From Acanthosoma haemorrhoidale (Eukaryota; Arthropoda; Insecta; Hemiptera; Acanthosomatidae), in the NCBI GenBank assembly GCA_930367205.1, contig OV884011.1, positions 39,941,754 through 40,005,753 of the forward strand: 64,000 nucleotides of DNA, written 5' to 3'. Position 1 is the stretch's first letter. Every line of letters begins with the position of its first letter. Positions 44,327 through 54,256 of this stretch are shown here, piece after piece. The position numbers and the translations under genes were made by a program. The notes under the pieces were generated by a model that was given only the letters and a program-made list of their open reading frames with translations, searched no databases and had not been told where the DNA came from.

Positions 44327-45890
44327 ATGTTACAGTTAGTGATTGTGTCCGTGTGCTGGTCCTTGGCGGCGTGTCAGTCGCCGTTGACGATACTGCCGCA
44401 GCTTGCGCAAGGCGGACTATCCGTGGGTCACCATGCGACGCAGCTTGTGCAAGGCGGGCTAACCATAGGCAACAGTGCAGCTCAGCTAGGTGGGCGATTG
44501 ACCAGCCAGGGCAGTGCAGCCATTGCAAGCACAGCTAAGCAGATCGCGGCAGCCCTTGCGGAATTCAGGGCGGCCGCACTCCAGGGAGGAGTGGACGTCT
44601 TCAAACAAGCTATCGGTATCCTATCAACTTTCACTTTTTATTTTAGATCTATGTTATAATTGCATCAAATCTTATTTTTTTAGGACCTTTGGCCTCCATG
44701 TCTCCAAGGGACCTTTTACTTCTATGTCTTGATAATAATCAACTCCTTTTGTCTTCCTAGTTGGACTGAGTTTCATATAAGCGCTAACATTAGTTAATTG
44801 TAATTAACCCAATTACAACCAGATACATTTTCTTAAACTTCCATACTTATCTGCCTGTGCCATCTCACTTCGGTGGTTCGTTGCTCAAGTGATTTAAAAA
44901 CATCTCAACAAGGGTTCTATTCATATTTCCTCTTCTGATGTTTCAATGCGGAATTTTGTGTCCCGTTTTCATCATGGTCCTGCTGGACGTTTTTAGTTTC
45001 GATCGAATTCAGGTCCTTCATCAGATAAAGATTTGTTATTTGAGATGTTTTCTTGTTCTAGCTCTACTAACCCGTATACCATCAAGTTATTCCAACGGCC
45101 AACTACTGAAGTTCACTTCATTTTTCATTGCTCCACTAGGGATGAAATCTCAATGCGTGTCAAAGCCCATGTTGGATCCTAAAAGCCTGTCCAGATTGCA
45201 TGATAATCAAAGAGAGCAAAACAATCTCCGCCCACAAGCCACAAAATTTGGAATAAACACTGCTTTTATTCAGTAAAACTTACGTCTATGCCCAACTACA
45301 TTGACTGAAAATATTGATACTTCTATTAAAGAGAGAGAAGCAAAAATGCCAGGTGCCAAAACGTGCTGCTACATGTATAGCTCTAATACATTTTTGAATC
45401 TTTAGTATAAATTAAAAACAACTTTTTACAATATCTTTGTAGTTTATTGTTCAATATAAATCTTATAATTATTGAAAATATATCTTGAAATGTTTCAGGC
45501 ATCGGTGGGAAGATGACCGCAAACATCCCGGTGGTGGGTCCCGCGGTAGGCTTAGGTACCAACGCTCTCAAGACAGGAGCCAACTTGGTAAACAGCCTCG
45601 GTCAGAGCGCCATCACTGCCAAGCAGACCCTGACTAACATTAAACTGGACGCGGTGGATGGAGTGGTGCAAGCAGGAGCATCCGCGCTCATGAAGGTAGC
45701 CAACGCAAGTGCAACCGCGGTCTCCGGAGGACTTGACAGAGCCACCCAAGCGGTCAACGCTGCGGTCACAGCGGCCAATAGCACCAGTAGGGATGCGAAC
45801 CTTCCAACTACAACGCTGGCTGTTACCACGTCTAAGCCAACATTAGGATTCGTATTCAACCCTGACGTAGATCTCTGGTATCGGAGATAA
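44327..45890 (+). CDS. Secreted protein gene S4 (two exons, 226 aa), paralog of S3
   Basis: Exon 1 (44327-44615) begins with signal peptide MLQLVIVSVCWSLAAC, followed by repeats GGLSVGHHATQLVQ and GGLTIGNSAAQLGG and an Ala-rich helical run, ending AIG in phase 1 at gtatcc. Exon 2 (45499-45890) follows gaaatgtttcag as GIGGKMTANIPVVGPAVGLG, then TNALKTGANLVNSLGQSAIT, several amphipathic helical turns (DAVDGVVQAGASALMKVANA) and a Thr/Ser tail ending LWYRR. Exon 2 aligns with exon 2 of S3 (M T . . I P . V G . A V G L G T N). GC content is markedly higher than the surrounding DNA, supporting coding. The protein should be helical and Ala/Gly-rich; no known family. It is the first plus-strand gene of the cluster. 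Confidence 0.85.
44616..45498 (+). other. Intron of S4
   Basis: Donor gtatcc, acceptor tgtttcag. It includes a 112-codon open stretch (44938-45276) without motifs or splice partners that I treat as non-coding, perhaps a mobile-element remnant. Confidence 0.5.
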
Positions 45891-46250
45891 ACCCACATTC
45901 AAAGAGCATAAATAACATTAGTACATCTTTTTATACAACGAACATAAAATATGACGTGGACGTCTCAATATGGGATAGTCTGGACTACCTTTTCTTAGTT
46001 GGATTACCTGAGGACATAAGTTCCAAAAAAAAAATAGTGGTGTACATTAATAATTATTTTTATTAAACCTGGTTGCTTTATTTATTTGTTGCGTACGTAA
46101 TGAATTATACCCTTCAATCTGCTAAAGTTGTTTCCTTAACTATCCTATACATTTGTTCTGCTTGAGAATTCACACTATTCTCACTTTATTCCATCAGAGG
46201 CATTTTCGACGTGACGTCCTCTTTTACTATAAGAGATATAGTCATATGCA

Positions 46251-47221
46251 GATCCTACACGGTCAATCAACAATGACAATCTGATTGAAAAGTCAGAATG
46301 TGATTCCTGTCTTCAATCACGAAGGTCAAACACCTATCAATCAGACTGATAGTCTGAATGATGTAATTTTAGCGCATTTGACATTGAGACACCAAACAGT
46401 GTGGTTCTGGCACAATGTCTAACGAAGAATAAGCTTGTTGTGCCATTATTCTGTCATTTGGCAGCAGGAGAAAAATTAAATGCACAGTATGGAAGAAGAA
46501 GTAGTATAAATAAACGGGATCAGTATAATCATTTAAATGACTAACTTGCTACGTGAAAACAACCAATGCTTTAGATGTCTATAAAAATTACATCCGCGTG
46601 GACGAACATCTTTTTAACACATTGATCACCAAGGTGGTGCCATATTTATCCCGAAGAAATAATGTCAGGAGCAAAACACCAATAGTACTGTAGGCTTGTA
46701 TACATCATCCGTTCCAGATCCCCTTCTCATTGAACTTTTAATTTTGTTGAGCTCCAGTCTATAGTTGGGACGTAAAGTGCTCAACTTTTTAGTATCGTCC
46801 TACACTGCAGTTGTAGGCTTTATTTCTCAGTAGATCTCGAGATGTTTTTATAACGCTGTTTGTTTTTGTACTTGTTTATATTACTATATTGTACTATATT
46901 CCTAGTTCAGGGAAAGCCTCATAAGCTTCGATAAAACGTTTTAAACATTCATCACACACTGCTAAGTCGTCAAGGTCAAGAGCGTCGTCAACACCCACAC
47001 ATTCGTCGTACATCACTTCTTGCACAAGACTGACGGTTGCCACTACACCATCATTATGCAAACTGTCAGTCTCATCTCCACTTCCTATGATTGATGCACA
47101 GATTCCAAAATATCTGAAAATCCGCTAATCCAATCATCAGTCCATCAGTATTAATATTACAAGATCAAACAGAATGTCAATCTTCGTCTTGAATGACATT
47201 CCGACTGACCGTGTAGGGATC
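46251..47221. mobile_element. DNA transposon-like element with inverted ends (971 bp)
   Basis: gatcctacacggtcaatc at 46251-46268 is matched in inverted orientation by gactgaccgtgtagggatc at 47203-47221 (one insertion, one substitution). Internal sequence near both ends also echoes (gacaatctgatt and gaatgtcattc). The interior carries an acidic open frame on the minus strand. Superfamily not recognised. Confidence 0.55.
46911..47106 (-). other. Acidic open frame inside the inverted-end element
   Basis: At least 65 codons read without a stop: SIIGSGDETDSLHNDGVVAT, then VMYDECVGVDDALDLDDLAV and CDECLKRFIEAYEAF. The CDEC and Asp-rich patch suggest the end of a transposase-like protein, but I cannot name the family and see no start. 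Confidence 0.35.
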
Positions 47222-48605
47222 GCTTTACAGGTTTCACTTCAAGACCCTCTCACTCCCAATCCGTTTTCTTATTCTGCCTTTTTTGATTAATGTCTTATGA
47301 TAAGGCTTATTGTACAGACCACGTACAATAATTATTAATAAGGCGCTGGTACTTATTCCAGGTACCAGGTATTTTGTGTATTTAAACTGTTAGTATAGAT
47401 ATATTCCAATCGCACCATTACTGTCTTAAGAAATTAATTGAATTTTCACGACGCAGGGCATCAACATTGTTCTATATATCTAATAAACACGGAAGTACAG
47501 AAATACACTAAGAGAAATACACTCAAGGAAATCAATAACACCAAAGTGGGAAAAAAATCTTTATTTTGACGACTTGACGAATATAAGAATATCCTTGATA
47601 TAGGCATCCTGGGAACTAATTAATAGGCTAGGAATGTCGAAGAAGAGGACCCAAACGTACATCTATCGGAAGATGTCCGATATTAAATCAATGCTACAAT
47701 TCGATCGCTTCTACTAAAGAAGAAAGATCGGCAGAGCTGAGAAAGGGAAAAAGGAGAAGCTGAACTACAGAAATATTTTTTTTGGTTATGTTACGAACCA
47801 CTTTCTCTTATGGCTAAGCGTTATTAAGTGTAGATTACAGTTTGCCTGGATCAGAATAACTGAGTTCGATTGTCACCTGAAGGTTAACATTTTGTTTCTT
47901 GTCTGTGTTCACTACCTTGGACTTTTTTTAGACACAGAACTGACAATAAGATTGTACAAACTTCAACAAGCTAATGTACCTATACGACTACTTTCCATTC
48001 ATTCCACAGCAGAAATAAAAACCGACATTACTTTTAAAGACACCGTTAGATACTGCCGATATCTACTTACACTTATTTAATTTATCTTTTCGTTATATAT
48101 TTGAGTAAAATACCTACCCAGAAAGAGTGTAACCTACCTCTTACATACAAACATTATATAATAATATCTAATATGTAAAATATCTGCAGCCCAGATAAAG
48201 ATATAATAGAAATTGGTGGTTCGTGGCAGTCCTGTGGAATAAAGTTATAATTTTTGTTAAAATGTGATTCAAGCTAAGTAGATTCCAGAACTGTCTTAGT
48301 CAGCGCTTGTAAGGGCGTTGAATTCAAATATACTAAATTAACAAAAGTATTTGATACCCCGTCCTTATCTGTCATCTCAACCTGACTAACAATAGAAAAT
48401 CCCAGACAGATTTGTTAAATTCAGAAGCCTTAACGTTCCAACATGATGAGGAAAGCTTTATTATCCATCTAATTTCATCAATTACGCATAATTGGCATCT
48501 TCCGATACATACAGCATAACCGGAACAATAGTGCGTTATAAATACACACACATAGATACAGCTGTGCAATCATCAGCTACAGCAGCTGTCCAATCACAGC
48601 TCCAG
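47222..48605. other. Intergenic stretch before S5
   Basis: No gene or repeat that I can support. The ORFs here are short and lack motifs. Confidence 0.5.
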
Positions 48606-48637
48606 TATAAAAGCATATACTTCAAGTTCAAGTCAGT
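48606..48637 (+). promoter_or_regulatory. Core promoter of S5 (TATA plus initiator)
   Basis: TATAAAAG at 48606-48613 and a TCAGT arthropod initiator at 48633-48637, about 29 bases from TATA start to the expected +1 A. The ATG at 48647 leaves a short leader, typical of strongly expressed structural-protein genes. Confidence 0.75.
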
Positions 48638-48646
48638 TCGGTAGCT

Positions 48647-51600
48647 ATGCAGATCTCCAACATAGCCATTGTCCTCTTCGTGGCAGGCTGCAGCCTCGCC
48701 AAGCCCTGCAACGATGCCCCCAGAGCTTTTTACCCAGCCTACGGTGATTAGTATTATAAACTTAAATAAATCTTTTAAATTATGTTATAAATTAAATATA
48801 AAGTGATTAAGGCTTGCTTAGATGTTATAGAAGTTATTAATTTTATAAATGGTTTTAAATAGTTTGCAGTTTTCATTTGTCATCAGATTTTCATTGTTGA
48901 ATTGACTATTTTATCGAATCAAATAGCTTTTAGCTATTTTTAGTTTTGCTGATTGAAACTAAGTATGAAAGTTAAACATAATATTTACTAATTTTATTTC
49001 TAACTGCATCATTCTTGTAGAGTAATGCTCGCTGTTGCTGCAGTTATAAATTAATATCTGAAAACTTATTTACCGTTAACCCGCCACTCTAAGTGAATCA
49101 CCCCGCTATGCAGTGCAAGAACTAAAGTTTATTTACAATATCCCTGTCATGTATTACAGATTTTAACACAAATATATTACACTTTTAGGTGGTGCAAGTT
49201 CTGGATTCTCTTCCAGTTCTAAAACCGCAGAGAACAGCAAGAGCAGTCAATCTCAATCTCAGGAGTCGTCCGCCTCTGGATATAATACTGGACTTTATGG
49301 ACCAGCGATAGTTGGCCCCGCATACAGTGCTTCGGGCTATTCAACAAAATCAAAAGTTGATGCCGCAGAGAGCTCAAGCAGCTCGAAGTCACAAGAATCA
49401 TCCAATTCCGGATATTCTAAGACCGGTGCTGCTTACCCAGGGTACCTTGGTGGAGCTTATGCTGATTCAGGATACGCGTCTGAATCAAAATCAGCGGCTG
49501 CGTCACAGAAAAGCCGTTCCCTCTCTAAAGAGTCTTCGGCGTCTGGATACAATACAGGACTTTATGGGCCAGCTGTAGTTGCCCCTGTATATGCAGCTTC
49601 TGGCTATTCCACAAAGTCTAAAGTAAATGCCGCTGAAAGTGAAAGCCAATCCAAATCACAAGAATCCTCTAAGTCAGGATATTCAAATACCGGCGCTGCT
49701 ACACCAGGATATCTCGGTGGAGCATTCGCTGAATCTGGATATGCCTCTAAATCCCAAGCTGCTTCGGCATCACAGGAAAGCCGCTCCCTCTCCAAGGAAT
49801 CTTCTACTTCTGGATACCAAACCGGACTTATTGGAGGACCCGCAGCAGTAGTTGCCCCCGTTTATGGATCTTCTGGACAGTCTTCCAAAACAAAAATCAA
49901 CGCGAAAGAAAGCTCGAAAAACTCTAAATCTCAACAATCGTCGAAATCAGGATGCACAAAAACCGGTTCTGCCTATCCCGGATCGGTTGGTGGTGCCTAC
50001 GCTGAGTCAGGATACGCTTCTAAATCAAAAGCTGCCGCTGCATCACAGAAAAGCCGTTCCGTTTCTAAGGAGACTTCTGCTTCTGAGTACAAAACTGGAG
50101 TTGTTGGAGGACCTGCTGTAGTTGCTCCCGTATACGGTTCTTCTGGACACTCTTCCAAGTCAAAGGTCAACGCGAAAGAAAGCTCAAAAAACTCTAAATC
50201 TCAAGAATCATCCAAATCAGGACACTCAAAAGCGGGTGCTGCTCACCACGGATGCCATGGTGGTGCATATGCTGAGTCAGGACATGCTTCTAAATCAAAA
50301 GCAGCCGCAACATCAGAGAAAAGCCGTTCTCTCTCCAAAGAGACTTCCGCTTCTGGATACAAAAGCGGGCTTGTTGGAGGAAACGCCGTAGTATCCCCGG
50401 TACATGGAAAATCGGGACACACTTGCAAATCAAAGGTCAACGCGAAAGATTGCTCAAAAAACACTAAATCACAACAATCAGCCAAATCAGGATGCTCGAA
50501 AGCCGGTTCTACTCATCCCGGTTCGGTTGGTGGTGCATATGCCGAGTCAGGGTACGCATCTAAATCCAAAGCAGCCGCAACATCACATAAAAGCCGTTCC
50601 CTCTCCAAAGAAACATCAGCTTCTGGATACAAAACCGGGCATGTTGGAGGAAACACCGTGGTAGCCCCAGTACACGGAAAATCGGGACACTCTTCCAAAT
50701 CAAAGACCAACGTGAAGGAAAGCTCAAAAAACACTAAATCACAACAATCAGCCAAATCAGGATGCTCGAAAGCCGGTGCTGCTTACCCCGGATCGGTTGG
50801 TGGTGCATATGCTGAGTCGGGATACGCTTCTAAATCCAAAGCAGCCGCGACATCACAGAAAAGTAGTTCCCTTTCCAAGGATACGTCTGCTTCGGGATAC
50901 AAAACCGGACTTGTTGGAGGACCCGCAGTAGTTGCCCCGGTGTATGGAACTTCAGGACACTCTTCCAAATCAAAGGTCAACGCGGAAGAAAGCTCAAAAA
51001 ACTCTAACTCCCAAGAATCATCTAAATCAGGATACTCGAAAACCGGTGCTACTTACCCCGGATCGGTTGGTGGTGCATATGCTGAGTCAGGGTACGCTTC
51101 TAAATCAAAAGCTACAGCCGCTTCACAGAAAAGCCGCTCCGTTTCTAAGGAGACTTCTGCTTCTGGGTACAAAACTGGAGTTGTTGGAGGACCCGCTGTA
51201 GTTGCTCCCGTATACGGTTCTTCTGGCTCTTCCAAAACAAAAGTCGACGCGAAAGAAAGCTCAAAAACCTCTAAATCCCAAGAATCATCTAAATCCGGAT
51301 GTTCAAAGACCGGTGCTGCTTATCCCGGAAACCCTGTAGGATCATATGCTGAATCTGGATACGCTTCTAAATCAAAGGCGTCATCAGCATCACAAAAAAG
51401 TCGTTCACTATCTAAGGAGTCTTCCGCTTCTGGATACAACACTGGACTTTATGGACCAGCCGTAGTTGCCCCAGCCTATGAAGCTTCTGGTTATTCCACC
51501 AAGTCTAAAGCCAATGTTGCTGAAAGTGAAAGTCAATCGAAATCACAAGAATCTTCAAATTCAGGTTATTCTAAGGCGGGATCTGCTTACCCGGGATATC

Positions 51601-52001
51601 CTCTTGGTGGTGCTTACGGTGAATCTGGTTATTCTTCCAGCTCAAAAGCCTCTTCTTCCTCTAAAGCTAGCCGCTCCCTGTCCCAAGAGTCGTCTGCCTC
51701 AGGATATAACACTGGTTTAGTTGGACAAACAGTCGTTTCTCCAGCTCTTTATGGAACAGCTGCCAGTTCTTCTGCCTCAAAAGCCAGCTCTTCTAGTGCT
51801 TCAGAGTCCAGTTCTGCAACCGAATCTTCTTCCGGCTATTACGGTGCTTCTGGTTTAATTGGTGCTCCTGCATATGGAGCGAGTAGTCTATCGTCCCGAT
51901 CAGCTTCATCCTCAAAGGATAGTTCACAAAGCGCATCCGAACAAAGTAGCTCTTCATCAGCGTCATACGGAGGATACGGTCTCTCCCCATACGTCTATTA
52001 A
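48647..52001 (+). CDS. Silk-like repetitive secreted protein gene S5 (two exons, 969 aa)
   Basis: Exon 1 (48647-48743) encodes signal peptide MQISNIAIVLFVAGCSLA and KPCNDAPRAFYPAY, ending in phase 1. Exon 2 (49189-52001) is open throughout, 937 residues, almost entirely tandem repeats of about 90 residues (270 nt). The unit reads roughly SGYKTGLVGGPAVVAPVY, then SSGHSSKSKVNAKESSKNSK, SQESSKSGYSKTGAAYPG, GGAYAESGYASKSKA and SQKSRSLSKETSA. About nine full units and a partial one are present; the last 130 residues become mostly Ser/Ala/Gly/Tyr (SSRSASSSKDSSQSASEQ). Composition (Ser, Gly, Ala, Lys, Tyr) resembles silk, glue or cuticle proteins. Tyr could be cross-linked or modified and Ser phosphorylated, but that is inference. 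No homolog recognised by name. Antisense open frames here are shadows of the repeat. Confidence 0.92.
49281..51720 (+). repeat. Tandem coding repeats of about 270 bp in S5
   Basis: Units start near 49281, 49543, 49810, 50083, 50353, 50623, 50893, 51163, 51430 and 51700. Units from 49810 to 51200 are almost exactly 270 bp apart and very similar, while outer units vary by a few codons, as expected when unequal exchange homogenises the centre of an array. Confidence 0.9.
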
Positions 52002-52226
52002 ACAGCTGCTAACAAGAAAGTCCCTCCAGTTCAAGCTCCGATGACTCCAGTTATTCAAGCTCCTCTGATGTAGCATATTCATCCTGCTATGGTCTCCCAT
52101 GATATTAGAAATTAGGTTTAGTTATCAGTTTAGGCTCTAACAAGTTTGTGATGTATATAACAAAATAACAAACTTAATGGAAATCTGTTCCTGATTGAAA
52201 TTACTAGTAAACTTAAATACCGAAAC

Positions 52227-52236
52227 AATAAATAAA
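52227..52236 (+). terminator. Poly(A) signals of S5
   Basis: Overlapping AATAAA hexamers at 52227 and 52231, about 225 bases after the stop. Confidence 0.6.
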
Positions 52237-52564
52237 GGTAATTAATCTAATAATATGTAAGAATTAATTTATTCCTAGTTAATACATTACATGAAAGTGA
52301 AAAAAAATCCTAATTAATTTGGGACGAAGCCTCCTAATAAATTTCATGAACAAATAGGTTGGCTAATTTACATATATAATAAAAACTAATGATAAATTTA
52401 TTTATGTTTTTTGTGTATTTTCCTTTTTTTTTGTAGCCCCATTAAATGATTATTTATTTTGCATAGGCAACATCATCCAGACCCGCAATGAGGCATACTA
52501 CATGTTAAATTAATACCATTGTACTAAAAAACACAAATATGAACACAATTATTCATGAATTACT

Positions 52565-52950
52565 AACAAATGAAAAACAGCGCCTAAATTGGGCAATGGT
52601 TACGTAATTGGAGTTGAGCAAAGTAAATACTATTCACAACTTCAGAACTCAATGAATTAAAGATTGATACTGAGGAAAGAGGTAATAATAACAAATGAAA
52701 AACAGCGCCTAAATTGGGCAATGGTTACGTAATTGGAGTTGAGCAAAGTAAAAACTATTCACAACTTCAGAACTCAATGAATTAAAGATTGATACTGAGG
52801 AAAGAGGTAATAATAACAAATAAAAAACAGCGCCTAAATTGGGCAATGGTTACGTAATTGGAGTTGAGCAAAGTAAATACTATTTACAACTTCAGAACTC
52901 AATGAATTAAAGATTGATACTGAGGAAAGAGGTAATAATAACAAATAAAA
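52565..52950. repeat. Three 125-bp tandem repeats
   Basis: Units start at 52565, 52690 and 52815, each beginning aacaaat(g/a)aaaaacagcg and ending gaggtaataat, with a partial fourth start at 52940. Units differ at only a few bases. No ORF, so a young non-coding minisatellite between S5 and S6. Confidence 0.92.
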
Positions 52951-52999
52951 AAAGGTTAAAACACACAATGAGCTCTATGGAAACTCAACAACCGGTCCT

Positions 53000-53640
53000 C
53001 CAGCACAGTCATTTTACTGCGCTCGTTCCTGTCCTCTTCTCCTGACTCTCAGGATGTCTTTTTCTCTCCTTATGTTAAAATGATCCGGTCCGTTTAGAAT
53101 CTTCCATTCTTGAACAAAATGGAGAAGTGGTTCGAAATTGTCCTTGTTGTTGGCAGGTCAGATAACGAAATGATCTATACTCCTCTTTTACGCATGAGGT
53201 TGGCTCTGGCCTACTCCAAGGACAAACACGTGAAAACGACGTGTTCCTCAGTGTCTTCGTCCCCATAGTGTGAGGGCAGAAGGGGCTATCAGTTCTCTAA
53301 AATTATGAAGTTCGCCATGGAATACCCCATGGACACAAAGGACATAAGGGTCTTCCACTCTACTAATCTGGGGAAATTCACGTGACCCTCGGTCGTTGGA
53401 AAAAAATTGCGCAAGGTCTTCCCTTTTAATAATAAAAAGGCAATCGAAAGTTTCATTTCTCATTGATATTCGTGGAAACGTAGGTCTTCGACTACCGGGG
53501 TTCTTCCTTGATGGATACCTCGGAGGCAGGAGGGGGGGGGAGTTGGTAGGTCATCTGCTTCTAATCGTCTTACTTTCCCACGGAAACTCTCTTCCAAGTC
53601 TTGGAGTAGCTGCAGATATTACATGAAACACCGCGTAAAG
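53000..53640 (-). pseudogene. LINE C-terminal relic (R1/Jockey-like)
   Basis: On the minus strand, HGVFHGELHNFRE is followed by DSPFCPH, a frameshift, and YGDEDTEEHVVFTC, the Cys/His and DTEEH motif that ends R1/Jockey-type LINE proteins. Stops and frameshifts make it non-functional. Borders approximate. Confidence 0.6.
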
Positions 53641-54210
53641 TCCTATAGTCTCTTGTGATCCTTAGAAGAACTATCCTTTACATTTTTGCCAACTGTCTTG
53701 CACGACTCCTATTCAAACTTACTTAAATTAAGATAACTTAACAGGCAGGCATAACAGAAATGCCTCTTCCAGCTGCTACCACATATTGCCTTCCTCCCAT
53801 AAAATTGAATTCAATATGCACAACATATATAAATAACATATTGTCTATCAACAAAATTTATTGTGCATATGCAATTTCGATGCCTGTATACTCAGAAAAC
53901 AAGTTAGCTTCTAAAATTCGAAACTAAACATATCTGCAAATTCTTACATATAAAAAATGCTCAAGAAGCAAAAATACGTCGTAAAAATGAGACCCTTTAT
54001 GGGCATTTCTGTAAAAGTGAGGATCCTGAAATAAACATATTGTTTATGTTGTTCTCAGTCTCCATTGTACGTCAGTAAACAAGCTTTTAAAATAAAAAAA
54101 AAAGTTCAGAAGAATTAACACTCTAGAGCCAAACAGTTATTTTTAAACCAGTGCACGCGTGGTAATAAATGCGTGCCTATGAATTTTGTTTTGTTTATAC
54201 CTTGAACCAA
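53641..54210. other. Intergenic stretch before S6
   Basis: AT-rich, no gene or repeat that I can support. Confidence 0.5.
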
Positions 54211-54214
54211 CAAG

Positions 54215-54241
54215 TATAAAAGTTAAGACGTTGCGGTCAGT
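54215..54241 (+). promoter_or_regulatory. Core promoter of S6 (TATA plus initiator)
   Basis: TATAAAAG at 54215-54222 and TCAGT at 54237-54241, with the ATG at 54257. Same layout as the S5 promoter. Confidence 0.7.
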
Positions 54242-54256
54242 GATCAGTGTTACAAG

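Noticed and set aside
44938..45276. 112-codon ORF in the S4 intron as a nested gene
   Set aside because: No motif or plausible promoter, and its hydrophobic start is not followed by a splice partner; S4 exons join cleanly across it.
50243..51235. Several 60-80-codon minus-strand ORFs and plus-strand out-of-frame ORFs across the S5 repeats
   Set aside because: They recur with the 270-bp period of S5 and are antisense or frame shadows of it; the S5 frame is open for 2.8 kb behind a signal peptide and promoter.
52565..52950. Regular repeats as a CRISPR-like array
   Set aside because: Units are contiguous, with no unique spacers, and the genome is eukaryotic.
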